Shown here one piece after another: positions 1-8,563 of a stretch of 47,706 nucleotides of DNA (position 1 is its first letter; each line of letters opens with the position of its first letter). A program made the position numbers and the translations under genes. Source of the DNA: Dolichospermum compactum NIES-806 (GTDB lineage Bacteria; Cyanobacteriota; Cyanobacteriia; Cyanobacteriales; Nostocaceae); contig NZ_AP018316.1 of NCBI RefSeq assembly GCF_002368115.1, forward strand, positions 3,364,108 through 3,411,813, written 5' to 3'. The notes under the pieces are model-generated. The model saw only the letters and a list, made by a program, of their open reading frames with translations, did no database searches and had not been told where the DNA came from.

Positions 1-514
1 TGACGGCTAGTTAGTTGCTTAACTAAGCACAATATACAAATATCACTTATTCCAAAATATGTAAATAGATGGAAAGGTAAAAAATGTAAAAAAATGTAAA
101 TTATATTATTTATAATTTTGTCAGTAATACTATCAGTATTACTTAGAGAATCTGGATTATATTCTTCTTTTTATTTGATTAATATATGAGATTTATATTT
201 CCATTTCAATATAGACAGATGGCATAAACTTAAGCTGGGCATACATTTTGAGTTTTCTGGTAATAAAATTTAGATAAATGCCGTAGGGCATAGATGCACT
301 GTAGGTATCTCTAAAAAATAAGTAAATAGACTATTTTTAAATGCGTAGGAAATATAAAGTATAAGTATAATCATCCTTCAGTACGCGAGCCTTATTTACA
401 GTGAATTCCCGCAAATTCAAGGGAATTTCTGTTTAAAATTAAGTATTATTACTATTAGCCACTCTTTGTTTAAATAAAGTAGGATGATTTAACTAATTAT
501 TTTTTCTAAAAACT
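1..514. other. Gene-free stretch before the first gene
   Basis: No credible coding region was found on either strand. The stretch is strongly A/T-rich. It ends with a short inverted repeat, AATTCCC at 404-410 and GGGAATT at 421-427, about 90 bases before the first start codon. That repeat could form a small hairpin in a leader transcript, but there is no clear U-tract and its role is unknown. No tRNA-like cloverleaf or riboswitch signature was recognised. Confidence 0.5.
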
Positions 515-781
515 ATGTCTATACAAGGGACTCCTCCTACTGTGCCACAGACGGCTTTAGCCGCTTTAGTGGATGCGTTTATTAAGCAAGGTCATCCGTC
601 TCAATATGCTCAAGCGATGGCAACTTCAATTATTTTTCAGACGGATTTAGATTTACGGAATGCTCAGTTGGCTAATCTCTTGGGTTGGTTGAAAGAGGAG
701 CATCATGATATCTATCCTTTGGCTCTGTCTGTAGTGGAAAAAACTTGCTCAGACTTTGAGCGTCAAGTTCAAGAAGGTTGA
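515..781 (+). CDS. Small conserved-looking hypothetical protein, 88 aa
   Basis: I do not recognise the family. The 88-residue product is soluble, with no signal peptide or membrane segment. It starts with a Pro/Thr-rich stretch (about residues 4-12) and continues as a probable all-helical domain rich in Ala, Leu, Gln and Glu. There are no catalytic motifs and a single Cys near the C-terminus. The codon use and amino-acid mix look like a real protein. The start is the first ATG of the frame; a strong Shine-Dalgarno sequence is not visible, which is common in cyanobacteria. It has its own long upstream gap and is followed by 222 noncoding bases before proA, so it is probably monocistronic. A short regulatory or scaffolding protein is possible but unsupported. 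Confidence 0.65.
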   Translation: MSIQGTPPTVPQTALAALVDAFIKQGHPSQYAQAMATSIIFQTDLDLRNAQLANLLGWLKEEHHDIYPLALSVVEKTCSDFERQVQEG

Positions 782-1003
782 GTTTCTGGTCTTAATTGGC
801 TTAAATGAGCAAAATAGTGAAAAATTAGCCATTTCAGCTAATTTTTCCATTAACTGTCGGTTTAAAAAGTTATAGATATTATTGATGTACCTCATGCACA
901 ACTGGAAACAAAATGAGTCGGGTGTATAGTTATTGGCTAACTAAGATTGATAGGATGGGAAAAAGACACAGATTGTTACCATACTTGAAAATTCTGGCGT
1001 GCT

Positions 1004-2308
1004 ATGACTATTCTCAACATTATTTCTCCTTTAGGTGCGATCGCACAACAAACACGGCAAGCGGCAAGTAAGCTGGCAGTTCTTTCCACTAAAGATAAAA
1101 ATCAAGCCATTGAAGCGATCGCTCAAGCTTTAGAATTAGCTAAGGATGATATTTTGCAAGCAAATCTAGCTGATTGTCAAGCAGCGACAGCAGCAGGAAT
1201 CGCCCAACCCCTTTATAAACGGCTACTTTTGGACGAACATAAATTAAGGGATGCGATCGCTGGTGTGCGAGATGTTGGTAAACTAGAAGATCCTATTGGT
1301 AAAGTTCAAATTCATCGAGAAATTGATACAGGTTTAATTCTCAAACGCATTACCTGTTCTTTGGGCGTTTTAGGTATCATTTTTGAAGCCCGTCCCGAAG
1401 CCGCAATTCAAATAGTTTCCTTAGCAATTAAATCCGGTAATGGCGTAATTCTCAAAGGTGGAAAAGAAGCATTACGTTCTTGCGAAGCGATAATTAAAGC
1501 CATTAAACAAGGATTATTTCACACAACAGTTAATCCCGATGTCGTGCAATTGTTAACGAGTAGAGAAGAAATATTAGAACTTTTGCAATTAGATAAATAT
1601 GTAGATTTAATTATTCCCAGAGGTTCTAATGCCTTTGTGAAATTTGTCCAAGACAATACCCGCATTCCCGTATTAGGTCACGCTGATGGTATTTGTCATC
1701 TTTATGTAGATCAATTCGCCGATATTGCCAAAGCTATTAGTATTACTGTAGATTCTAAAATTCAATATCCCGCTGCTTGTAATGCCATTGAAACTTTGCT
1801 AGTTCATAGTAGCATTGCTGCCGAATTTCTGCCCCAAGTTGCCGCAGCTTTACAAGCACAAAATGTAGAATTAAAAGGTGATGAACGTACTTTACAAATT
1901 TTACCTAATATTGCCAAAGCCACAGAAATAGACTGGCAAACAGAATATAGCGATTTGATTTTAGCCATTAAAATAGTTGATTCTTTAAATGAAGCCATAT
2001 CCCACATTGAAAATTATGGTTCTCGCCACACAGAAGCCATTATTACTGAAGATATCACAGCCGTAGAAACATTTCAAGGTTTAGTCAATGCAGCAGGAGT
2101 TTATCATAATTGTTCTACCCGGTTTGCTGACGGTTTTCGTTATGGATTTGGTGCAGAAGTGGGAATTAGTACCCAACAAATGCCTCCGCGCGGACCAGTT
2201 GGTTTAGAAGGCTTGATAACATATAAATATCAAATGTCTGGTAATGGACATATTGTGAAACCCTACACAGGTGCAAACGCAAAATCATTTAGTCATCGAG
2301 ACTTATAA
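1004..2308 (+). CDS. proA: Gamma-glutamyl phosphate reductase (proline synthesis)
   Basis: This enzyme reduces gamma-glutamyl phosphate with NADPH to glutamate-5-semialdehyde, the second step of proline synthesis in the cytoplasm. The 434-residue length fits the family. Visible hallmarks are the aldehyde-dehydrogenase-like nucleotide region with GVLGIIFEARPEA and the GNGVILKGGKEA segment. The active-site Cys lies in the YPAACNAIETLLVH segment, and the C-terminal HTEAIITED and GFGAEVGISTQ motifs are present. The ATG chosen gives the normal N-terminus. HIP1 sites lie near the 5' end. It is not next to proB here. A GC-rich palindromic repeat sits 10 bases after the stop and may form the 3' end of the transcript. 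The identification is secure. Confidence 0.97.
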   Translation: MTILNIISPLGAIAQQTRQAASKLAVLSTKDKNQAIEAIAQALELAKDDILQANLADCQAATAAGIAQPLYKRLLLDEHKLRDAIAGVRDVGKLEDPIGKVQIHREIDTGLILKRITCSLGVLGIIFEARPEAAIQIVSLAIKSGNGVILKGGKEALRSCEAIIKAIKQGLFHTTVNPDVVQLLTSREEILELLQLDKYVDLIIPRGSNAFVKFVQDNTRIPVLGHADGICHLYVDQFADIAKAISITVDSKIQYPAACNAIETLLVHSSIAAEFLPQVAAALQAQNVELKGDERTLQILPNIAKATEIDWQTEYSDLILAIKIVDSLNEAISHIENYGSRHTEAIITEDITAVETFQGLVNAAGVYHNCSTRFADGFRYGFGAEVGISTQQMPPRGPVGLEGLITYKYQMSGNGHIVKPYTGANAKSFSHRDL

Positions 2309-2318
2309 TATAACAGCA

Positions 2319-2342
2319 GTAGGGGCGCAGGGCTTGCGCCCA
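2319..2342. repeat. GC-rich palindromic repeat, copy 1
   Basis: GGGCGCA and TGCGCCC are separated by five bases and preceded by GTAGG. Three further copies occur at 14681, 22623 and 43679. It lies 10 bases after proA and 34 bases beyond the 3' end of menF, between convergent genes, so it could act as an RNA hairpin at gene ends. It lacks a U-tract. Confidence 0.8.
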
Positions 2343-2375
2343 TTCTGTGATTATAATTATCCATAAGTCCTCACT

Positions 2376-3791
2376 TCAAACCAAAGCTTTTAATAAAGCT
2401 TGCAATTTAAGTTGCACTTCTGCAAATTCTTTTTCAGGATCTGAACCCGCAACAATACCTGCACCTGCATACAGTCTCGCATAATTGCCATCAATTAAAG
2501 CCGAACGAATCCCCACAATAAATTCACAATTTCCTTCTCCGTCTACCCAACCTAAAGGGGCTGCGTATAGACCCCTTTCAAAACTTTCATAACGACGAAT
2601 TTCTGCACAAGCAATATCTCGCGCTGCCCCCGCTACTGCTGGAGTAGGATGGAGTTTAGCAACTATTTGTAGAGGGTGAATATGATTCGGAACTACTGCG
2701 CTAATTGGTGTCCATAAATGCTGAATATTAGATAATTGTCGAAGTCTAGGGGCTAAAACTTGGGGAAATAAACCCAGTTGAGATAAATGTTGAGTAATAA
2801 AATCTAACACCAGTTTATGTTCGTGTTTTTCTTTGGTGCTATTAACTAAATTATTAGCATTTGTAGCATCTTCTGTGGGGTTTTTTCCTCTGGGGGCTGA
2901 ACCTGCCAAAGCATCAGTAATTAACTGCTGTTTGTGAATACTAATTAATCGTTCTGGACTAGCACCAATAAAGTTCTGTCCTTTACCATTACTGGTGGAA
3001 AATACATTACAATTAGGATGTGATTGCCGGAGATTATTCAAGGAATTTAATAAATTAAAATCATGATTAGCACTGACATCTAAGGTATCAGCTAAAACGA
3101 TTTTTCTTAACTGGTTAGCATGGATGATTTCTAAAACCGATGCAACAGAAGTTTTAAATTTATCACCATTATTAGTGATTTTTTTATATAAATTTAAAGG
3201 AGATTTATCAATATTTATAGAATGGGTATGCAAGGATCTAATAATTTCTAAATGGCGTTGTAAATTATCCAATATTTTGGGAATATTCATTCTAGAATTA
3301 ATAATTGTATTCATTATTAATGTGCAGCGATTATTTTTTAAAGCTATTTGCCAACAAGGTAAGAAAACCGTAGCAGAAGGAAATGGATAATCTGCTTTTT
3401 TATGCTGATCAAAAAAACTAAAAGTACAAAAAAATCGAGGCAGGGAAAAAGTCTGATTTTTATCAGAGATAGGAATTATGTTTTCCAGACAATTTTTGAT
3501 AAATTCTTCTGATTTTGTAAACCTATCTTGACCAGAGATTTCTATTTTATCTAAAGTACCAATTGCGGCTATTGCTTCACCATTACTTCTATTTTCAAAA
3601 TAAAAGTTTATGGTATTTCTATGATTAAATTTATCGAAAACTAGCAAAGGATCAACTAAGCTAATTTCTAGGGGAATACTGACAATTTTACTATTATTAT
3701 GGCGACGGCAATTTTCCTGAACCTCTAATAGCAATTGATTAAGGTATTTGTAATCTACAAAGGTGTGGCTGCGACATGGTGAAATTGTCAT
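2376..3791 (-). CDS. menF: Isochorismate synthase (phylloquinone pathway)
   Basis: The enzyme converts chorismate to isochorismate, the first committed step to phylloquinone, the photosystem I quinone. The 471-residue protein belongs to the chorismate-binding family. The variable N-terminal half (about residues 1-200) is Asn/Lys-rich. The catalytic half carries ASPERLI, GSAPRG, LHPTPAVAG, FERGLYAAPLGW and GAGIVAGSDPEKE, in the usual order. It is divergent from menA, with a 349-base shared upstream region, and belongs to the men cluster that follows. The anabolic men context favours isochorismate synthase over salicylate or anthranilate-type relatives. The start ATG gives a plausible full-length product; no strong ribosome-binding site was seen. 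Confidence 0.93.
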   Translation of the reverse strand: MTISPCRSHTFVDYKYLNQLLLEVQENCRRHNNSKIVSIPLEISLVDPLLVFDKFNHRNTINFYFENRSNGEAIAAIGTLDKIEISGQDRFTKSEEFIKNCLENIIPISDKNQTFSLPRFFCTFSFFDQHKKADYPFPSATVFLPCWQIALKNNRCTLIMNTIINSRMNIPKILDNLQRHLEIIRSLHTHSINIDKSPLNLYKKITNNGDKFKTSVASVLEIIHANQLRKIVLADTLDVSANHDFNLLNSLNNLRQSHPNCNVFSTSNGKGQNFIGASPERLISIHKQQLITDALAGSAPRGKNPTEDATNANNLVNSTKEKHEHKLVLDFITQHLSQLGLFPQVLAPRLRQLSNIQHLWTPISAVVPNHIHPLQIVAKLHPTPAVAGAARDIACAEIRRYESFERGLYAAPLGWVDGEGNCEFIVGIRSALIDGNYARLYAGAGIVAGSDPEKEFAEVQLKLQALLKALV

Positions 3792-4140
3792 GGATGTAAA
3801 GTTAATTTTTATTAAGTTATCTTCCTAAAATGTAATAAATCATGGTGGTATTTTTATAGGTAACATAATTCAGTCACCATTAACCAGCATAAACTTAGCT
3901 CGATTATGGGGTTTATCCTGTTTTGGCGGCAAGATAGCAGGTTTTAGGGCAGGATATTCGCCTATAATCATAAAACTAGCATTTTTTGGTAATTTACCAA
4001 AGTTAAACAATTTTAGATTGATTGTCCTCATGAGTGATCAACAATCATAAATCTCAAATAGCTAGTCAAGTTTCCTGGAAAATTATAAAATTTAACTGAT
4101 AACTAAAGTTCTGTTCTGGTAATTTAATTAATCACGACTG
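3792..4140. promoter_or_regulatory. Shared upstream region between divergent menF and menA
   Basis: These 349 noncoding bases separate two divergent phylloquinone genes, so promoters for both must lie here. A TATAAT-like hexamer occurs near 3962-3970, but I could not pair it confidently with a -35 element. No clear NtcA, LexA or Fur operator was recognised and no small ORF is convincing. Confidence 0.4.
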
Positions 4141-5040
4141 ATGACTTCAACTCAGATTTCACCACCTCAAGCTAAACTATGGCTGGCGGCTATTAAACCG
4201 CCAATGTACAGTGTTGCTATTATGCCGATTTGGGTAGGTTCGGCGGTAGCATTTAGGGAAGTAAAGATTTTTAATATAACAATATTTTCTCTGTTTATTG
4301 CCGCAGCAATTTTAATTTTAGCTTGGGAAAATATTAGTAATGATGTATTTGATGCCGAAACAGGAATTGATCAGAATAAACATCATTCATTGGTGAATTT
4401 AACTGGTAATAAAACTTTAATGTTTTGGATAGGAAACCTGTGTTTAGGTTTGGGGTTGTTGGGAATAATAGCGATCGCTCTTGTGCAAAAAGACCCCACA
4501 GTTATTGCTATAATCCTGTTATGCTGCGGCTTAGGCTATATGTACCAAGGTCCCCCCTTTCGGCTAGGATACCAGGGTTTAGGGGAATTTCTCTGCTTTT
4601 TTGCCTTTGGTCCATTGGGTATGGGTGCAGCCTATTACAGTCAAACTCAAACTTGGTCTATCATCAATTTAGCAGCTTCCGTGATTTTGGGCATTGTTAC
4701 TAGTTTAGTGCTATTTTGCTCCCATTTTCATCAAGTTGCAGATGACATAGCCGCAGGAAAAAAATCTCCAATTGTGCGTTTAGGAACGCAAACAGGCGCA
4801 AAGGTATTAGTCGGATTTACGGCGAGTATTTATCCTTTAACTCTGCTATTTGTGATGTTGAATATTTTCCCAATTTGGACATTACTCAGTTTCCTGAGTT
4901 TACCTTTCGCAATTCAATTATGTGGTCACGTCTTAGAAAATCACAATCAACCAGACAAAGTAAGTAACTCTAAATTCATTGCTATTAGAGTTCAGTTTGT
5001 GAGTTGCTTATTTTTAGGTGTGGGATTTATTCTTGGTTAA
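4141..5040 (+). CDS. menA: 1,4-dihydroxy-2-naphthoate phytyltransferase
   Basis: This integral membrane UbiA-family prenyltransferase attaches the phytyl chain to 1,4-dihydroxy-2-naphthoate in phylloquinone synthesis. The 299-residue protein has about eight or nine hydrophobic helices. The first Asp-rich site is NDVFDAETGIDQNKHHS (about residues 62-78). The second is the HFHQVADDIAAGKKSP segment (about 198-213). Both bind Mg-diphosphate in this family. It is the first plus-strand gene of the men group, 102 bases before menC, and divergent from menF. The cyanobacterial prenyl donor is normally phytyl diphosphate; this is family knowledge, not visible here. The start is the ATG giving a short cytosolic N-terminus. 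Confidence 0.95.
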   Translation: MTSTQISPPQAKLWLAAIKPPMYSVAIMPIWVGSAVAFREVKIFNITIFSLFIAAAILILAWENISNDVFDAETGIDQNKHHSLVNLTGNKTLMFWIGNLCLGLGLLGIIAIALVQKDPTVIAIILLCCGLGYMYQGPPFRLGYQGLGEFLCFFAFGPLGMGAAYYSQTQTWSIINLAASVILGIVTSLVLFCSHFHQVADDIAAGKKSPIVRLGTQTGAKVLVGFTASIYPLTLLFVMLNIFPIWTLLSFLSLPFAIQLCGHVLENHNQPDKVSNSKFIAIRVQFVSCLFLGVGFILG

Positions 5041-5142
5041 TAATTTTCACAATTCAGAATATATAGCAAAGTACAGAGAAGGGGAGAAAATTTCTTCTTA
5101 CTTTTTCTTTACTTCTTCTTTATTCCTCCTGACTCCTTTCTC

Positions 5143-6135
5143 ATGATTTATCAATTTTCCTTTCGTTACTTTAGTCAGAAATTCACCAAACCTATTATTA
5201 CAAATCATGGAGTTTGGGAAATCCGCGAAAGCATAATTATCCGCTTAATTGATGAAAAAGATCAGATTACTTGGGGAGAAATTTCTCCTATTTCTTGGTT
5301 TGGTTCAGAAACCATAGAACAAGCCTTAGATTTTTGTTCTCAACTTCCACAAACAATTACCAAAGAGAGAATATTCGATATTCCCGATAAATTACCAGCC
5401 TGTCAATTTGCTTTTGAATCTTCAACCCACGCAGGTGGGTTTCGTCTGTGTAGCCGCGTTCGCGTGCCGGAGGCATCTTTCCAATCGCCTAATCTTACTA
5501 ATCTCACCTACAGCGGCTTATTACCCGCCGGAAAATCAGCCTTAAATCAATGGAGTAACTTATGGGAACAAGGATATAAAACATTTAAATGGAAAATCGG
5601 TGTGAATGAAATAAATCAAGAATTAGAAATATTTGATTTACTCATTTCCAGTTTACCAACATCAGCAAAATTACGTTTAGATGCTAATGGCGGACTTACT
5701 TATCAACAAGCTAAATTATGGTTACAAAAATGTGATCAATTCTCAGCCAAAATTGAATTTATCGAACAACCTTTATCTATAGATAAATTTACAGCAATGC
5801 AAGAATTAAGTAACTTATATTTAACACCCATAGCCTTAGATGAATCTATCGCCAATCTCTACCAATTAGAATCATGTTTTCAACAAGGTTGGCGGGGAAT
5901 ATTTGTAATTAAACCGGGAATATTCGGTTCACCATCTCGGTTAAGAGAGTTCTGCAAACAACATCAAATTGATACTGTATTTTCATCTGTCTTTGAAACC
6001 GAAATTGGGAGACAAGCCTCACTACAATTAGCCGCAGAATTATCCACAAATAACCGTGCTGTTGGCTTTGGAATTAACCACTTTTTTTCACAACAAGAAA
6101 CAAACTGGCTAGAAAGTATATGGAAAACCTTTTAG
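5143..6135 (+). CDS. menC: o-Succinylbenzoate synthase with in-frame repeat insert
   Basis: An enolase-superfamily enzyme that dehydrates SHCHC to o-succinylbenzoate. Catalytic residues are visible in order: the KWKIG lysine, RLDANGG (metal Asp), EFIEQPL (metal Glu), IALDES (metal Asp) and FVIKPG (second Lys). The 330-residue length is near normal. At about residues 95-112 the protein reads through a stretch, STHAGGFRLCSRVRVPEAS, encoded by DNA at 5425-5477 that looks like cyanobacterial intergenic repeats rather than menC sequence. The frame is kept and all catalytic motifs follow intact, so the protein is probably functional. The 3' end overlaps the menE start by 16 bases, implying translational coupling. 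Confidence 0.93.
   Translation: MIYQFSFRYFSQKFTKPIITNHGVWEIRESIIIRLIDEKDQITWGEISPISWFGSETIEQALDFCSQLPQTITKERIFDIPDKLPACQFAFESSTHAGGFRLCSRVRVPEASFQSPNLTNLTYSGLLPAGKSALNQWSNLWEQGYKTFKWKIGVNEINQELEIFDLLISSLPTSAKLRLDANGGLTYQQAKLWLQKCDQFSAKIEFIEQPLSIDKFTAMQELSNLYLTPIALDESIANLYQLESCFQQGWRGIFVIKPGIFGSPSRLREFCKQHQIDTVFSSVFETEIGRQASLQLAAELSTNNRAVGFGINHFFSQQETNWLESIWKTF
5425..5477. repeat. Interspersed repeat inserted in frame within menC
   Basis: The segment begins with a small palindrome (CCCACGCAGGTGGG) and continues with GTGTAGCCGCG and CGTTCGCGTGCCGGAGGC. Related GTTCGCGTAGCG sequence appears at 11780-11801 in an intergenic repeat cluster. Its GC content is clearly higher than the surrounding menC codons. 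It adds about 18 residues without a stop. Confidence 0.65.
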
Positions 6136-7442
6136 ATAATATCCACAATCATCATTGGCTAACTTGTGATCATAGCCAAGAATTACCAAAGATAGCAACA
6201 GAATTATATTTAAAATTAACCCAGTTATCAAATCCAAAAATCATCATTGCAGAAAAATCACCAGTGAGATTTTTAGGAAGTTTTATTGCTGCTTGTGCGG
6301 CTAAATGTCCAGTTTTCTTATGTAACCCTGATTGGAATCAAGAAGAATGGAAACAAGTCTTTAATTTAGTGCAACCAGATATAGTTTTAGGAATAGATTA
6401 TAACTTTTCCAAATCACCAATCACCAATCACCAATTACCCATTACCAATCCTATCATGATTCCTACGGGTGGTTCATCAGGAAAGATTAAATTTGCTATT
6501 CATACATGGCAAACATTAACCGCCTCTGTACAGGGATTTACAGAATATTTTCAAATCAATTCAGTTAATTCATTCTGTGTATTACCATTATATCATGTGA
6601 GTGGATTAATGCAATTTATGCGTTCATTCACAACAGGCGGTAAATTAATAATTACCACATCTAAAACATTAGAAAATTCTCAAATACCAAATATTAAACC
6701 AGCCGAATTTTTTATATCTTTAGTTCCTACTCAATTACAAAAAATCTACCAAAATCCTGAATTAACTCAATGGTTATCCAAATTTTCTACTGTCCTTTTA
6801 GGAGGTGCGCCACCTTGGAATGAACTATTAGAAAAAGCGAGATATCATCAAATTAGATTAGCACCTACCTATGGAATGACAGAAACCGCTTCTCAAATAG
6901 CAACACTCAAACCAGAGGAATTTTTACAAGGTAAATTTAATAGTGGAAAAGTTCTGCCCCATGTTAAAATTGTCATTGATAATCCATCGGGAAATCTAAA
7001 TATTCAAACTCAATCTTTATCATTAGGTTATTATCCCCAAATCTGGGAAAATAGAACTAACTTTATAGTTGATGATCTTGGTTTTTTAGATCATCAAGGC
7101 TACTTACATATTATTGGCAGAAACAGCGATAAAATTATTACAGGTGGGGAAAACGTTTACCCAATCGAAATTGAAGCGGCGATTAGAAAAACGAACATGG
7201 TAACTGATGTTTGTGTAATTGGTGTATCTGATAAACATTGGGGACAAGCATTAACAGCTATTTATATTCCCAATCATCAAAATATTTCTCATTTGCAAAT
7301 TCAAACTCAACTGAGAAATCAACTGAGTAAATTCAAAATTCCCAAACATTGGATTTCCCTACCAAACCTACCCCGTAACACCCAAGGTAAAATCAACCGT
7401 CAACAACTCGAAAAAATCGCCAAAGATATTCTAAAAAACTAA
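6120..7442 (+). CDS. menE: 2-succinylbenzoate-CoA ligase
   Basis: An ANL-superfamily acyl-CoA synthetase that activates o-succinylbenzoate with ATP and CoA. The 440-residue protein is at the short end, as is usual for cyanobacterial MenE. Motifs are the phosphate loop IPTGGSSGKIKF (about residues 113-124), YGMTETASQIA, GRNSDKIITGGENVYPIEIE in the hinge region, and the C-terminal NTQGKINR with the adenylation Lys. Just before the phosphate loop the protein contains SPITNHQLPITNP, encoded by a heptanucleotide tandem repeat at 6412-6450. The start overlaps menC by 16 bases. The gene converges on the thioesterase gene, with only four bases between stop codons. Confidence 0.95.
   Translation: MENLLDNIHNHHWLTCDHSQELPKIATELYLKLTQLSNPKIIIAEKSPVRFLGSFIAACAAKCPVFLCNPDWNQEEWKQVFNLVQPDIVLGIDYNFSKSPITNHQLPITNPIMIPTGGSSGKIKFAIHTWQTLTASVQGFTEYFQINSVNSFCVLPLYHVSGLMQFMRSFTTGGKLIITTSKTLENSQIPNIKPAEFFISLVPTQLQKIYQNPELTQWLSKFSTVLLGGAPPWNELLEKARYHQIRLAPTYGMTETASQIATLKPEEFLQGKFNSGKVLPHVKIVIDNPSGNLNIQTQSLSLGYYPQIWENRTNFIVDDLGFLDHQGYLHIIGRNSDKIITGGENVYPIEIEAAIRKTNMVTDVCVIGVSDKHWGQALTAIYIPNHQNISHLQIQTQLRNQLSKFKIPKHWISLPNLPRNTQGKINRQQLEKIAKDILKN
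6412..6450. repeat. Heptanucleotide tandem repeat inside menE
   Basis: The DNA reads as degenerate ACCAATC/ACCAATT units, about five in a row. The same family, on the opposite strand, forms a noncoding tandem repeat at 37961-38000. Here it is translated in frame as an ITNHQLPITN-like segment of MenE. Confidence 0.75.
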
Positions 7443-7446
7443 CTAA

Positions 7447-7896
7447 TTACATCACCTCCTCCCTTGATTTTCTTCTTTCTGCACCCTCTGCGTCTCTGTG
7501 ATTAGTTGTTAACCAATTATTTATGTAATCTGGTAATTCTTGCTTCATTTTACTACTTGCATCAATACAAACGTGCCTAGTAATTGCCTTAGCAACCATG
7601 ACTTCATCTATGATAATCTCATAGGTAATTTCAAACTTATCTAAACCTATTTTTTCTGCTAATAAACTAATCATTAAATTGTCACCACAATACATAGGAC
7701 GTAAAAAATCTACATTTGTATGAACAATAGGAAAAACCACAGATGGATTAGTAAAAAATGATTTCAGATTAATACTAGAGGCTGCTAATGAAACCTCATA
7801 AGCTTCATGACAAATTCTCAAGATATTAGCGAAATAAACGACTCCAGCCGCATCAGTATCTTGAAATCTTACGGTGTAGTAATATGTAAAAGCCAT
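7447..7896 (-). CDS. Hotdog thioesterase, probable DHNA-CoA thioesterase
   Basis: A 4HBT-type hotdog-fold thioesterase of 149 residues. The N-terminal motif RFQDTDAAGVVYFANIL, with its catalytic Asp, and HEAYEVSL are typical. By family and by position beside menE it probably hydrolyses 1,4-dihydroxy-2-naphthoyl-CoA in phylloquinone synthesis, as Slr0204 does in Synechocystis; that assignment rests on context. The last roughly 19 residues (TNHRDAEGAERRKSREEVM) do not look like family sequence. They are encoded by a copy of the ACAGAGACGCAGAGG-type intergenic repeat, so the natural C-terminus was probably extended by repeat DNA. It converges on menE. A general 4-hydroxybenzoyl-CoA thioesterase is the alternative. 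Confidence 0.85.
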   Translation of the reverse strand: MAFTYYYTVRFQDTDAAGVVYFANILRICHEAYEVSLAASSINLKSFFTNPSVVFPIVHTNVDFLRPMYCGDNLMISLLAEKIGLDKFEITYEIIIDEVMVAKAITRHVCIDASSKMKQELPDYINNWLTTNHRDAEGAERRKSREEVM

Positions 7897-8022
7897 TGCA
7901 AAAATGTCCTGAATTAAAATCTGTTATTACATATTATTTTACTTCATATTAAGTATGTGGGTGCAGGAAACTCAAAGTATGTTTAGCAATGATTGTGATG
8001 TGATGACTGCTAATTTCTGTAT

Positions 8023-8403
8023 TTAATAACGACCTTTATCGCGTTCTAAATCAAAAATGGCTTTTTCGATGTACCATCTGTCACTTTTCCCAGGATGTTT
8101 AATTTTTAGATTGTTGATTAATCTTTTGGCTGTGGGAATATCTCCCTGAACTTTTAATAACAGTTTATTCCATTGACGACCGGAAAAGCTAGAACTATTT
8201 GAGGACTGGCGCTTAATTTGTGAAAGCCTCTTATTCTTTTTATCTCTGGACTTTTTGGACTCCTGCATCTCTCCCCATTTCGGTTGGTAAATTGATCTTG
8301 TTTTCCTGTAAGCCTCGATTACCCTATCTAGGAGTGAGAAAATTACTCGCAATACCAGGAGTAGAAAAATTATCTGAGTGAGGATTAAAATTAAGATGCT
8401 CAT
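8023..8403 (-). CDS. Membrane-anchored basic hypothetical protein, 126 aa
   Basis: Not recognised. Residues 1-25 form one strongly hydrophobic helix (MSILILILTQIIFLLLVLRV), probably an uncleaved N-terminal anchor. A very basic Ser-rich linker follows (about 45-75). The compact C-terminal part ends in KHPGKSDRWYIEKAIFDLERDKGRY, a Trp/Tyr-containing helix that looks conserved. It is likely tethered to the membrane with a cytosolic basic tail. It lies 160 bases after the HopA1-like gene on the same strand, so cotranscription is possible but not shown. Codon use is like its neighbours. Confidence 0.65.
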   Translation of the reverse strand: MSILILILTQIIFLLLVLRVIFSLLDRVIEAYRKTRSIYQPKWGEMQESKKSRDKKNKRLSQIKRQSSNSSSFSGRQWNKLLLKVQGDIPTAKRLINNLKIKHPGKSDRWYIEKAIFDLERDKGRY

Positions 8404-8563
8404 GATGAATTAAGTTATGATAGATTTGGTTCATCATGTAACACCAAAGACAGTTAATTCAGTGATGCAGATCATACTGTACTGTGTCAGTGCTAAAAGT
8501 GCATATTTGGAGAAATTTCCCAAAAAAGCGATCGCCTAAATTACGAACTTATTTATTTTCTCC

